Positions 36,764-46,640 are shown, numbered from the stretch's first letter. The stretch: DNA of 64,000 bases from Hahellaceae bacterium (GCA_016744695.1 JADGDV010000004.1:62001-126000); one strand, 5' to 3'. The notes: a model not told the origin generated them from the sequence alone. Made by a program: numbers and translations.

Positions 36764-39715
36764 ATGTCTACGGTTATTCACAAATCATTTGTTGCTGCCC
36801 TTATAGTGCTTTCCAGCAACACATTAGCCAACACCTTTGAACTATCACCAACCACCCCCGCTGTTTCACAACCAGGTCAACAACGCTCTGATTTAACTGG
36901 CTCAAGCGAAGTGCTTGTTGAAACGTTGCTAACAGGAACTATAGGCACATACGACAGTACTAAAGTATTTGCCAATATCAGCCATGAGTTTTCATTGAAT
37001 ACCCAAACCTTGGTCACTACATCCAATACAGATTATAGTTTCTTAAAAAATCTATTGGTAGAAGGTGTTAATCGCGATAGTGACCAACTTATATTTAGCT
37101 CACTATCGCTATCACCTCGAACACCATTTCCCACTCCTGACCCTTATCGTATTTTTATGGGCAGTATCGAGGTGAAAGATGCCACCTTAAATATTATCGA
37201 CCCCACCCCCAGCAACAACATTAACAATGGTGTTAACATTGCGTCCATTGAACAAATAAAATTAGATAATGCAGTGTTCAACATTAATATTAACGAAGGT
37301 TCAATTGCATTTAACAGTGGCGGAAAATTAGTCGCTAGTTCTGGCGATAATATTTGGAATGTCCCTGGAGGTGAGGTTAGCGGGACGCGCTATTCGGTAG
37401 ATATTGAGGAGAATGCCAGCTTAACGCTACAAAACTCTTCGTCGCTAAATTCAACAAACGGCGCACTCACGATAAAGTCAGGCGGCACACTAAACCTTAA
37501 TAACAGCGCAATGACATTTGACTCAGATACTCTTTTTTCTTCCATAGATAACGCAACGGTTAACTTAAATGGCACCTACGGCACAGCTCTTAGCAACGGA
37601 GTAGGATATAGCTACCTCGACCTCAACAAGCCAAACATCACCGATTCAACCTTTAACTTAGACAACAACACAGCCCTTCGTGGACGCGCTCGCGTAATTG
37701 GTGGCATTAACGACAGCACCTTCACATTAAAAGGCAATAATACATTCAACTTAGGCGATGGTGCTTACATTAGTATGTCAGGGGACAATGCAAATCGCTA
37801 CCGGGGCAGGTTTATCGTTGATGGCGGCACCACAAAAATACTGAGCACCGTGACCGGAACACGCGTGAAGTCAAATGGCCTGTTCGCTTTTGAGTGGTGG
37901 GTAAAAAATAGCGGTACGTTAATAGTTAACGATGTAGATGGCAGTGCAGGTTTAAAGAGCCTGCTCGCCTATGACAACTCTACTCTGCAAATGCATACGC
38001 TAGACAGCATGGATTCCTTGTCTGTGCTAGAGATCCGTGACTCAACTCTTGAATCTAGCGTTTTGGGTTACAAATCAAGCGTCATTAAGCTAAATAATGC
38101 CACGCTTAAACCAGAAGAACACAATGGACTTGCGCACGAGAGCATCGTATTTAATGGCGACTCTCCGAACACCCACATTGTTACGATGGCAGGCACTAAT
38201 AACATAAAAATTGACCTTACTCCACAGGGGCGTGATATTGGCTTTGGTCTTAAGACTTACAACGACGAGTTTAATATTTACGACTCTGAAGTTGTCGGTT
38301 TTAACACTATCAACTACGAAATTGACACCCAAACAACAGGTCAAACGTCAAAGCAATTTGCAGAAGGTGGCAGCACGAGTAATGGCCGTTACCAAATATC
38401 TAACTTAGCCGGTAGCACAATTGATAACGATATTAGTGATAGTGATATTACACTAAGCGCTTCAATGCCAGCCTTACTACAAGCCAGCCTTGCAAGCACC
38501 CCATCAACAGATAAGACCGTTGTAGTGCAGTTAACAGAGTTACCCACATCGGTACTCCCTATGCTACCTCAAGTGGCCACTAGCGGCTCAGGGACTCAAA
38601 ACACCCAAAACGCGGCTCAACTTTTAAGTAATGCAGCACAAACCAATGAACAGATAGAGAACCAACTGCAACAGCTGACCCAACAGCAACTAACCGAGCA
38701 ATTTCCATCAATTCACCCTGAGCCCTATTCGTCTTTCATAACCGTGGGTTTAGAACAGACAGATATGACCCTTAAAACAGTCATGCGACATGCATCAACC
38801 CTAAGTACATTTAGCGTGGGTGAAAGCCTTACGCAAAACGTATCGAATGATCCACAAAACGCCTCAGACAACACCATTTGGTCCGAGGCGACTTATCTGA
38901 ATGGCAACGTTGACGGCACCGATAACATGGGCGGCTATGAGTATGACTTGGCAGCCCTCACCTTAGGGCGCACATTTCTGGACAAAAAAGATTACTCGTG
39001 GGGTGGTTTTATCTCAATAGGGCATAGCCACATGAACGAACACGATAATGTGCAGCAAGATTTTAAGTCAAATAATATCGACATAGGTCTTTATCATCGC
39101 TCCAATCATTACCAAAAACTCGAATTATCAAGTGCTTTAGGGCTTAGTATGAGCAGAATAAAAAGCCAGCGCTATTTTTCGATCGCAAGCTCAAACTATA
39201 AAGCCAATTCAACCTATAACAGCCAAACATTATACCTAGGTATCAATGCAAGTTATGAGTGGGTTGCGTCCGACTGGGGTGAACTTAGACCACACATTGG
39301 CATGCATGGTATCTACTCAAAGCAAGATGAAGTAAAAGAAAATGGCGCAGATGTTTACAGCATGCGAATCGATGAAAGTGAAAACTCAGCCCTCGTAACC
39401 AGTGCAGGCCTACACGCCCTCTTCGCAAGTATTTCACAAAAAAATAAAATTCGTCCCATTATCGGCTTAACTTACGAACATGATTGGCAAGCCAGCCAGC
39501 ATTCTGCACATGATATTACCGCAGCCATCTCAGCCGATCCCGAATACAAACTGTCATTTGAAGGACGCAACAGAGGCGCGGATGCTTGGATCGCAGACAT
39601 GGGTCTACGCGGTGAAGTTAGTGAAAACGGAATTATAAATGGTGGTTTGAGTTACTCGAAAACAAGCCATGGAAAAGAGTGGGGGGCGGGTATTCGTGCT
39701 GAGTGGTTATTTTAG
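36764..39715 (+). CDS. type Va autotransporter, beta-helical passenger of unknown function
   Basis: A 983-residue protein. The signal peptide ends near SNTLANTF. Residues about 60-600 are rich in Asn, Ser, Thr and short beta-strand repeats (VDIEENASLTLQNSSSLNST, LTIKSGGTLNLNNSAMTFDS), the pattern of a beta-helical passenger. A Gln-rich helical linker (about 615-645) leads to the C-terminal barrel (about 705-983), ending GKEWGAGIRAEWLF with the terminal Phe typical of autotransporters. No protease or lipase motif was seen, so adhesion or aggregation is the likely role, by inference. It is 88 bp downstream of the giant kinase gene, in the same direction. Confidence 0.88.
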   Translation: MSTVIHKSFVAALIVLSSNTLANTFELSPTTPAVSQPGQQRSDLTGSSEVLVETLLTGTIGTYDSTKVFANISHEFSLNTQTLVTTSNTDYSFLKNLLVEGVNRDSDQLIFSSLSLSPRTPFPTPDPYRIFMGSIEVKDATLNIIDPTPSNNINNGVNIASIEQIKLDNAVFNININEGSIAFNSGGKLVASSGDNIWNVPGGEVSGTRYSVDIEENASLTLQNSSSLNSTNGALTIKSGGTLNLNNSAMTFDSDTLFSSIDNATVNLNGTYGTALSNGVGYSYLDLNKPNITDSTFNLDNNTALRGRARVIGGINDSTFTLKGNNTFNLGDGAYISMSGDNANRYRGRFIVDGGTTKILSTVTGTRVKSNGLFAFEWWVKNSGTLIVNDVDGSAGLKSLLAYDNSTLQMHTLDSMDSLSVLEIRDSTLESSVLGYKSSVIKLNNATLKPEEHNGLAHESIVFNGDSPNTHIVTMAGTNNIKIDLTPQGRDIGFGLKTYNDEFNIYDSEVVGFNTINYEIDTQTTGQTSKQFAEGGSTSNGRYQISNLAGSTIDNDISDSDITLSASMPALLQASLASTPSTDKTVVVQLTELPTSVLPMLPQVATSGSGTQNTQNAAQLLSNAAQTNEQIENQLQQLTQQQLTEQFPSIHPEPYSSFITVGLEQTDMTLKTVMRHASTLSTFSVGESLTQNVSNDPQNASDNTIWSEATYLNGNVDGTDNMGGYEYDLAALTLGRTFLDKKDYSWGGFISIGHSHMNEHDNVQQDFKSNNIDIGLYHRSNHYQKLELSSALGLSMSRIKSQRYFSIASSNYKANSTYNSQTLYLGINASYEWVASDWGELRPHIGMHGIYSKQDEVKENGADVYSMRIDESENSALVTSAGLHALFASISQKNKIRPIIGLTYEHDWQASQHSAHDITAAISADPEYKLSFEGRNRGADAWIADMGLRGEVSENGIINGGLSYSKTSHGKEWGAGIRAEWLF

Positions 39716-39989
39716 TCGTTGTCAGGTCTTCAAATACGCTCTAATTTCAGTAAACGAAGGTCGTAAAGCACTCATAGTGTTATGGGCATAAATACCTCCA
39801 TGATTGACTCCATTTGATGAGGGCTTGCTCATTACTGTAAATAGTCTTAATAAATCAACATATTGTTAAACATTGTAAAACCCACCGTCTAACCCGATTA
39901 CATTCAGTTACTTTCTGAAACTTTATGCGATAATTAATAACATAAGAACCTTAATCAATTTCTATGTTTTTCGCATAAGGATAATCACC

Positions 39990-40331
39990 ATCAAAGTATT
40001 TATTTTAGCCATCACATTACTTTCTCTAATCAGCTCTTTTGCTAATGCCGATGAACTGAAAAACATATTAACTAATGCATATCCAGCAGAGTCTGGGCTT
40101 ACTTTCGTTAAACATGAGAGCGTTATAAAGGCGGGGGCCGATGAAATATTCGCTGAAAAATTCATGGTGTTAGATTTTGAAGTGAACGATAACCAGCAAC
40201 TACAAGCCAGCATTCATTCCATTTGTAACACGGTACTGAGTGACCGCGGGTTAATTGAGCAACTGTCTAACAGCGGCTATGATATGATTTCGGTATCTTT
40301 TGATGCTAACAGTCAGTATGACTGCCTTTAA
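39990..40331 (+). CDS. exported protein of 113 aa with apparent ATC start codon
   Basis: A frame without ATG, GTG or TTG at its start. From the ATC at 39990 it reads as a textbook signal peptide (KVFILAITLLSLISSFANA, cleavage before DELKN) followed by about 90 residues (TFVKHESVIKAGADEIFAEK, LDFEVNDNQQLQASIHSICN) with two cysteines, ending SQYDCL. AAGGA sits eight bases before the ATC, at the right distance for initiation there. Either an ATC start is used, the start codon was lost by mutation, or there is a sequence error. No family recognised. The next upstream gene is the autotransporter. Confidence 0.55.
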   Translation: MKVFILAITLLSLISSFANADELKNILTNAYPAESGLTFVKHESVIKAGADEIFAEKFMVLDFEVNDNQQLQASIHSICNTVLSDRGLIEQLSNSGYDMISVSFDANSQYDCL

Positions 40332-40355
40332 TCACTCTTTTAACGGCTCAGTATT

Positions 40356-40799
40356 TCACGGCGCCTTTCTCATAGGCTGAAAGGCAATCCCTTCTTTTTG
40401 AACCACGGCTCCATATTCTATAAAGCCAAAACGTTTATAAACAGGGATTGCAGAAAGTGATGAGCGAAGTGTATACACCTTAGGCTTATCGCCAGAAATA
40501 GCATGTCTCCACAAAGCCTTTGAAATACCCTTTCTCTGATGCATCTCTGCAACAAATAGATGAAATAAATGACTCGCTCCCCTCATGGATATATATCCAA
40601 CAATGTCACCATTTTCTATATAGACAAAATGAGTAAACCAGTCATTAGACAAACGCCGCTCAAATTCTGAAACATCCAGTGTTCTTAAAAACCACTCTGG
40701 AATGGGTGCATTTTTGTTTTCAAGATAGAAGTGAGAAAGGGATGATATTAAGCCCCTTATTTCCTGGGTATCATTTACTCTTGCTTTACGAATATTCAA
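40356..40799 (-). CDS. GNAT-family N-acetyltransferase
   Basis: A 147-residue protein with GNAT features: INIRKARVNDTQEI-type start (MNIRKARVNDTQEIRGLIS), strand and acetyl-CoA loop LFVAEMHQRKGISKALWRHA (Q/R-x-x-G-x-S/A), and C-terminal IPVYKRFGFIEYGAVVQKE. Substrate unknown. It starts 11 bp after the stop of the hybrid histidine kinase gene and is likely the last gene of that operon. Confidence 0.85.
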   Translation of the reverse strand: MNIRKARVNDTQEIRGLISSLSHFYLENKNAPIPEWFLRTLDVSEFERRLSNDWFTHFVYIENGDIVGYISMRGASHLFHLFVAEMHQRKGISKALWRHAISGDKPKVYTLRSSLSAIPVYKRFGFIEYGAVVQKEGIAFQPMRKAP

Positions 40800-40810
40800 A
40801 GAATAGATTC

Positions 40811-43294
40811 CTAGCCAGCCACTCGCTCATCAAAGCTTTCCAGCAAGACTTGAATTTCATCCAAATCAAAATTTTCAGCGGCTTCTTTTAACACCTCGGC
40901 ATATTCTTTAAGATTTAATAAATTCGCATCAGTGGCTGAGTCATGCAAGGCTTCAGCAAATAAAAGTACACCAGCAATGTCACCGGTACCAATAATCTGT
41001 TTCCATTGCGGTAAAAACTGAGCTCTTATCTTCGCACGCTCCTCCCGATTAAATGTTAAGGGTAAGTTTTCTGCCTCGCTGCTTGAAGGCTTAGAGTAGC
41101 TAGAGTGGTGCACTTCATTACTCAGCTCATGAGGAAGGAATAAAGCTATTTCAGCATAAAGCTCATTACCACTCACAGGCTTCTTTAAGTAGCCATCAAA
41201 GCCTGCTTGTTTAATTTTATGTTCATCCTTACTCATTACGGACGCGGTGAGCGCCACTACGGGAATATTACCTATTTCAGCACACTGTTTGATAGCCACA
41301 GTCGCTTCATAACCATCCATTACCGGCATTCGTATATCCATCAAAATCAAATCAGGCAACCACTCCTTAGTGATCGTTACTGACTGCTCTCCATTTTCTG
41401 CTTCTTTAAATACAAAGCCAGTACCTTCAAGCAAATCCTTTACTAGCTCCCGATTCAAAACCACATCATCCACAACCAATATTTTAGCGGGGCTAAACTG
41501 ATATTGAGATAATTCAGGTAAAACCAAAGCCTCTAATTGATCGTGCTCGGTACGCTCTACTTGCGTGAGTTTAACTATAAAGCAAGAGCCTTTATTAACC
41601 TCACTGCGAAGGCTTAGCTCTCCCCCCATTACCTCTACCAATTTTTTACTGATCGCTAAACCTAAACCTGTTCCACCATACTCTCGGGTACTTTGACCCT
41701 CTTGTTGCTCAAATGCTCGAAAAATACGTTCTTGTTGATCATAAGGAATGCCTATGCCGCTATCTTCAACCTCTATAACTAAGTCTACCGCATCTAACAC
41801 TGACGACTGTGGAGAAGGCTTAACACCCACCTTCACGTGAATACCGCCTTTATGGGTAAACTTAATCGCATTACCCACCAGGTTGAAAAGTACTTGACGC
41901 AAACGTGTTTCATCAAGCAATAACACATGAGGAAGGTCGTGTGCTAACTCGATAGAGAACTGTAATTTTTTACTATTAATTTTGGCAAAAAATATTTGTT
42001 GTAACTCATCAAACAAAGGGGCTAGTGACGTCGGTCTATATTCGACATCAAGCTTTCCTGCTTCTACCTTAGACAGGTCTAGTATGTCATTTATTAACGT
42101 CAGTAATGCCTTGCTTCCCGTTCGAATTGAGTCTAAATAACTGCGTTGCTTTTTGTCTTTAACCGCCGCAGATAATAATTCGGTATAGCCCATCACGGCA
42201 TTCATGGGCGTTCGTATTTCGTGCGACATGTTGGCTAAGAATATACTTTTCGCTCGATTGGCTTCGTCTGCTTTATGTGCCATCGACTTAGCTTCATAAG
42301 ACGCCAGTCTTAGTTGATCTTCACTCCGCCTTAATGCTTCTTCTGATTTTATTCGCTCGGCGACCTCTTTCGATAACTTTCTATTCCAATATAAGAATAT
42401 CCCAATAACCAAAATAGAGATTAAGGCAACGCGGCGTACCATTCGATAATCGACCTGGGCCTCCATACCTTTAAATATCCAGGATTTATATATTTCATCA
42501 AAGTCTTTCTGAGAAATACTAGCTATCGCTTTATTAAGAATAGAAACCAGACGAGGGTTATCTTTGGGCACTGCAACCCGTAGATCGTATACATAAGGGG
42601 TAATGCTTGTTAACCGAACATTTAATAAGCCTTTTTGTTTAATTAAATAACTGACAGAAGGAATATTACTAACAAATACATCAAGCTCTCCATCCGAAAG
42701 CGCCTGCAAGCCTTCCTCGACGGTTTCAACCACTTGCAGATTAAGGTCCGGGTGATTAATAATCAGGTAGTCATAAGATGCATAACCTTTAACCACCCCG
42801 ACTCGTTCGTCATCCAACTCTCGGAGATCGGTGACAAAACCCAAACCCTCTCGAATAACCAGTACAATAGGAAATGAGAAGTAAGGTTCCGTAAACAACA
42901 TATACTCTTCACGCTGAGGAGTTTTTGCTACGGCAGAAATAAGGTCAACTTCATGATTCCGAAACCCTTCAAGGGTTTCTCCCCAGCTAGCTTTGTGATT
43001 AATATTAAATTTATAATCTAAACGTTCCTCTATTAATTTAACAACATCACTAACCATGCCAACATAGTCGCCCTTGTCATCAATAAACTCGAAAGGCGGC
43101 CAGAAAATATCACCTGAGAGACTTAAATTTGGATGACGCTGCAACCACCGTCGATCTTCCTCGCTTAAAATGATATCAGATTGAGTAACGGCAGACAGCG
43201 CGACACCTGTTCCTTGCGTAATAGAAACAGGCTCAGCACTAGCGGAAATAGATAACCAGAGCAAGCAAACTAAAACAAGAGAAAACCTATTCAT
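40811..43294 (-). CDS. BvgS-like hybrid histidine kinase with periplasmic SBP_bac_3 sensor
   Basis: An 827-residue inner-membrane sensor kinase. The ATG at 43294 is chosen because it gives a signal peptide or first helix (MNRFSLVLVCLLWLSISASA) and overlaps the upstream diguanylate cyclase stop by 8 bp; a start at 43438 adds a basic leader inside that gene. A periplasmic solute-binding-like domain (about residues 60-290, YVGMVSDVVKLIEERLDY, LLFTEPYFSFPIVL-like pattern) is followed by one membrane helix, HisKA with ANMSHEIRTPMNAVMGY (His358), HATPase_c with GTGLGLAISKKLVEVMGG, and a receiver domain with phospho-acceptor Asp653 in LILMDIRMPVMDG. The last ~100 residues are helical but I see no HPt histidine. 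Confidence 0.88.
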   Translation of the reverse strand: MNRFSLVLVCLLWLSISASAEPVSITQGTGVALSAVTQSDIILSEEDRRWLQRHPNLSLSGDIFWPPFEFIDDKGDYVGMVSDVVKLIEERLDYKFNINHKASWGETLEGFRNHEVDLISAVAKTPQREEYMLFTEPYFSFPIVLVIREGLGFVTDLRELDDERVGVVKGYASYDYLIINHPDLNLQVVETVEEGLQALSDGELDVFVSNIPSVSYLIKQKGLLNVRLTSITPYVYDLRVAVPKDNPRLVSILNKAIASISQKDFDEIYKSWIFKGMEAQVDYRMVRRVALISILVIGIFLYWNRKLSKEVAERIKSEEALRRSEDQLRLASYEAKSMAHKADEANRAKSIFLANMSHEIRTPMNAVMGYTELLSAAVKDKKQRSYLDSIRTGSKALLTLINDILDLSKVEAGKLDVEYRPTSLAPLFDELQQIFFAKINSKKLQFSIELAHDLPHVLLLDETRLRQVLFNLVGNAIKFTHKGGIHVKVGVKPSPQSSVLDAVDLVIEVEDSGIGIPYDQQERIFRAFEQQEGQSTREYGGTGLGLAISKKLVEVMGGELSLRSEVNKGSCFIVKLTQVERTEHDQLEALVLPELSQYQFSPAKILVVDDVVLNRELVKDLLEGTGFVFKEAENGEQSVTITKEWLPDLILMDIRMPVMDGYEATVAIKQCAEIGNIPVVALTASVMSKDEHKIKQAGFDGYLKKPVSGNELYAEIALFLPHELSNEVHHSSYSKPSSSEAENLPLTFNREERAKIRAQFLPQWKQIIGTGDIAGVLLFAEALHDSATDANLLNLKEYAEVLKEAAENFDLDEIQVLLESFDERVAG

Positions 43295-45062
43295 CAACCT
43301 TATACACTTCGACTCGGTTTCTACCATTTTCTTTCGCTTTATATAATGCCTTATCCGCCAAATCGAACACCTCGGCAGCCGTACTTTTATCTTGAAACGC
43401 CGCGACACCAAACGACATGGTAATTTGTACTTCTTCATCCCTAAAATGAAAGGGCAGCCTAGATATCATCTCACGGGTCTTTTCTATCACAGGAATAACG
43501 TCTTTAATCTCTGTTTCTGGCAATATAATGACAAATTCCTCGCCACCATAACGTGCGACAAAATCAGTTTTTCTAATTCGGTTAGTAATTTCTTTTGCGA
43601 TAATTTGAATCACTTTATCGCCTGCAAGGTGACCGTAAGTATCATTAACCTGTTTAAACAAATCAATGTCACCAACCACCATGGCGGCAGGCTGGCGATA
43701 GCGCTTCCATCGTTCAAACTCCATCTGTAGGCGTTCTTCATAAGCTTCGCGATTAGAAAGCCCGGTCAGTACATCCGTCAATGCCTTTGTGCGCTCAACT
43801 TTGAGCCTTGCTCTTATTTCTCCGGTTTCAGTTTCCATAGCGACTAGCCTGTGCTGCATCGCTTCCATCTGTTTATTCATTTCATCAACACGGCTATCTT
43901 CTGAGCTAACAAAATTATCCATCGATGAAATAATATCGTCGAGATGGTCAGATACAGACACTTTTAAATGGTCAATATCTTTCGAGTCACGAACTTCTTT
44001 GGATATAGACAATACCTGCTCACGCACTTGTTTATCCAGTTCACTACTACTGCCTTGCCAATCTAATTGCTGTGTCTTACTTTCAGAAAGGTAACCCTGT
44101 AATTTAGCAAGTCGACCATCAAGGTTTTGTAAGAAGTTTTCAAAATCTTTCTGGCCTTTACCAACGGCTGAAATAACAAGATTAGCGACATCATCAATGG
44201 TGGGCCCAAGCTCATACCAGTTAAGTCCGCTCCGAATATGGCTTTGAACTTTTTCTGCCGCTGATTTTGCAGTAGGAGGAATAGAGAGTTGTTCAATCAA
44301 GTTACTAAGCGCTGAACTAACATGCCCTGATATGGCTGAAAAACCTGGGATAAACTCGCCGTCAGTATCACTATCTACCTGCGTGTTAGTGGAGTGAGCA
44401 TCGTCATTAGATATATCAAGTTCAGTCTCCGGAGACAGCCGTAAAGAAGCGGCGTCTTCTCTTTCTGAAACCGTTTTTTCTGAAACAGTGTTTTCGAGCG
44501 CGGGCTGTTCTTTTGAGCTTGAACCAAGAAACCGCTGTAGAAAGCCACTCTTGCTCTCTTTACTCACGCCTGAGAACTGTACTTTAAGTGCATCTTCCTG
44601 AAGTCGAGCATACTTCATTAACAGGTTCGGATATTCTTTCAAGCCATTTTTCTGAGACTTTATTTCTTTCGACAGCTGCTTTAAATGCTTTTTTTGTTTT
44701 TTCTCAAGTTCTAATTCGAGTAACTGATCAACCAAATTCTCAAGTGCATCGAGTACCTTGTCCGTTCGTTCAGACTTTTGTTCGTCTAATTCAAGCACCG
44801 CGGTTTCAATTTTTGAAAGACGCGAAGATAATTCGGAGCTGCCCGCCTTATCTTTTCTTAATAGATCACGAAGGGATGTTAACTGGAGGTCCAGATCATC
44901 GTTCAAGCCCTCTGCAGCTAAACTCACCCTCACTAACAAACGTTGCAGAATACTGACATGTTCATCGAATGATTTTTCTTGTTGCTCTAGTTCGTCAGCC
45001 TGAGCAAAACATTTATCCTTCCAACGCTTTACATCATCTCTGCTCGCATTACGTCCTGACAT
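43287..45062 (-). CDS. diguanylate cyclase with long coiled-coil N-terminal region
   Basis: A 591-residue cytoplasmic protein. The first ~420 residues are helical and coiled-coil-like, with a charged, low-complexity middle (about residues 170-240), and no membrane segment. The C-terminal ~165 residues are a GGDEF domain, DVLTGLSNREAYEERLQME at its start and RYGGEEFVIIL with the active GGEEF site at 506-510. Residues upstream of GGEEF (MVVGDIDLFKQVNDTYGH) complete the catalytic core. It makes c-di-GMP from two GTP. Its stop overlaps the start of the hybrid kinase gene, so the two are made together and the kinase may feed into c-di-GMP signalling. Confidence 0.88.
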   Translation of the reverse strand: MSGRNASRDDVKRWKDKCFAQADELEQQEKSFDEHVSILQRLLVRVSLAAEGLNDDLDLQLTSLRDLLRKDKAGSSELSSRLSKIETAVLELDEQKSERTDKVLDALENLVDQLLELELEKKQKKHLKQLSKEIKSQKNGLKEYPNLLMKYARLQEDALKVQFSGVSKESKSGFLQRFLGSSSKEQPALENTVSEKTVSEREDAASLRLSPETELDISNDDAHSTNTQVDSDTDGEFIPGFSAISGHVSSALSNLIEQLSIPPTAKSAAEKVQSHIRSGLNWYELGPTIDDVANLVISAVGKGQKDFENFLQNLDGRLAKLQGYLSESKTQQLDWQGSSSELDKQVREQVLSISKEVRDSKDIDHLKVSVSDHLDDIISSMDNFVSSEDSRVDEMNKQMEAMQHRLVAMETETGEIRARLKVERTKALTDVLTGLSNREAYEERLQMEFERWKRYRQPAAMVVGDIDLFKQVNDTYGHLAGDKVIQIIAKEITNRIRKTDFVARYGGEEFVIILPETEIKDVIPVIEKTREMISRLPFHFRDEEVQITMSFGVAAFQDKSTAAEVFDLADKALYKAKENGRNRVEVYKVDE

Positions 45063-45119
45063 TGGTTGTTAGTTCCTATCGTTACAATTGAGAAGCAATC
45101 AAATCAATAAAAGTATAGC

Positions 45120-45842
45120 CTATTTATATGATCCTTCATCAATTCGAGCAACCAGTTTAGGTATTTCGCTTAAACAATGCGCCTCTGCAGTAGGTGGACT
45201 AAGATAGGGGGTCGCATCACGCCAGCTTGCCGCTTCAAAATTAACCCATATAGTATGAAACCCCACCTGACTTGCTCCCATAATGTCATGCTCTGGGTGG
45301 TCACCGATATGTATAACCTCTTCAGCAGCCACATTGGCATGATCTAAGGCCGCCAAAAACATATCAGGTTCAGGTTTCTGTTTTCCAACGAGCTCAGCGG
45401 ACAAAGAAAAATCAAAATAACAATCAAGGCCAATCACTGACACATCGGCGTTACCATTAGTCAGCGCAGCAAGTTGATAGGTTTTTTTTAGATCGTCTAA
45501 CACATGAAGTGTGTGGTCAAAGAAACTGACTTGCTGGCGAGCTTGATGGAATATATCAAATGCCTGCTGTGCTTGTAGCGTCGCAGCACGATCATCGTAA
45601 CCTACATCCAAAAGGTTCAGTTTAATAGCTTCTAGCCGTAACGTACTGACTTTATGCTTTAACGCTGGGTTAGCATTAGCAACACCCATCTTAAACTGGC
45701 GCATTGACTCTTTACTGTATTGATTAGTCAATGCGGGGCAGTTTTTTTTAAGCCAATCATATAGGTGCTGCTCGGCCTGGATGATTACCGGGTCTGTATC
45801 CCATAAGGTATTATCCAGGTCGAACGTGATAAGTTTTATCAT
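45120..45842 (-). CDS. HAD-superfamily hydrolase (YigB-like phosphatase)
   Basis: A 240-residue HAD hydrolase. Motif I is FDLDNTLWDTD (nucleophile Asp8 and Asp10), motif II LAALTNGNAD, motif III Lys in VGKQKPEPDMF and motif IV HIGDHPEHDIMGA. YigB-type enzymes dephosphorylate FMN and the riboflavin precursor 5-amino-6-(5-phosphoribitylamino)uracil; this assignment is from family and gene position. Its ATG follows the DUF484 stop directly (TAAATG), so it belongs to the dapF operon. In related genomes xerC usually lies between these two genes. Confidence 0.85.
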   Translation of the reverse strand: MIKLITFDLDNTLWDTDPVIIQAEQHLYDWLKKNCPALTNQYSKESMRQFKMGVANANPALKHKVSTLRLEAIKLNLLDVGYDDRAATLQAQQAFDIFHQARQQVSFFDHTLHVLDDLKKTYQLAALTNGNADVSVIGLDCYFDFSLSAELVGKQKPEPDMFLAALDHANVAAEEVIHIGDHPEHDIMGASQVGFHTIWVNFEAASWRDATPYLSPPTAEAHCLSEIPKLVARIDEGSYK

Positions 45843-46583
45843 TTACAAAAGGGAAGCGATATCTTCAGCTTTAGTCGCTGCTCTTTCTCGCTGTAATAAG
45901 GGGGGTAATAAACGACTTAAGGTGTCACTTATATAGGTTAAAAATAACGACCCCATACTGCTTTCAAAATAATTTTCATCTTCACTACCTAAGCTAAACA
46001 TACCTTGCAAGTTACTTCCACGTAAGGGGATAACCGCAGCAGATACTACTTTACCCTCAGCCGTAGGGAACAAACACGCCAGTTGCTCTTCAGTGAAGCG
46101 ACCACAAACCGCTTTCTTACTATCGGTTAATGTGCCTAAAGTCGCTTCTGCTTCAAGTAGTGAGACCATTTGAACATTACTAACCGGATATTCAACCTTG
46201 TCACCAAATAACAGCATGCTGCAGAATTTGAGCCCAAAATCATTTTGAACGCTGTTTTCAACAACAATCATGACTTCATCAAGACTCTGAGCCTCAAGCA
46301 GATTCATGAGTAAACGCTTGCTCTTATCAAAAAACTGATCATTTCGTTTTGCTATATCAATAAGATCATTTAACTCGTGCTGCAAATCATCTCGCTGCTC
46401 ACGAAAGAGGTGAACCTGTCGCTCTGCAAGTGATATGGCTTTGCCACTCTGATGAGGTAACTTAATTTCTTTCAGTAGATACTCATGATTAATAAAAAAA
46501 TCTGAGTGAGTTCTTAGATACTCAACAACATTTTGCTCCGTGAGCATTGGTTGATTCTCAGAACTTACATCTTTAAGGGTCAT
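45843..46583 (-). CDS. DUF484-family protein
   Basis: A 246-residue cytoplasmic protein: helical N terminus (VVEYLRTHSDFFINHEYLL, SLAERQVHLFREQRDDLQHE) and a GAF-like C-terminal half (VVSAAVIPLRGSNLQGMFSL, LGSEDENYF) ending DTLSRLLPPLL. This is the uncharacterised DUF484 protein that accompanies dapF and xerC in many gammaproteobacteria. The ATG at 46583 is preferred; a GTG at 46601 adds six residues without a better ribosome site. The downstream HAD gene starts at the next base after its stop. Confidence 0.88.
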   Translation of the reverse strand: MTLKDVSSENQPMLTEQNVVEYLRTHSDFFINHEYLLKEIKLPHQSGKAISLAERQVHLFREQRDDLQHELNDLIDIAKRNDQFFDKSKRLLMNLLEAQSLDEVMIVVENSVQNDFGLKFCSMLLFGDKVEYPVSNVQMVSLLEAEATLGTLTDSKKAVCGRFTEEQLACLFPTAEGKVVSAAVIPLRGSNLQGMFSLGSEDENYFESSMGSLFLTYISDTLSRLLPPLLQRERAATKAEDIASLL

Positions 46584-46640
46584 TACTTCGCCACTCCACA
46601 CTGCTTCAAAATTATTGTTTTTATGTTTTTAGAATAAGAG

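Noticed and set aside
40811-43438. Longer form of the hybrid kinase starting at 43438.
   Set aside because: The extra 48 residues lie inside the GGDEF gene and precede the natural signal peptide; the ATG at 43294 is the better start.
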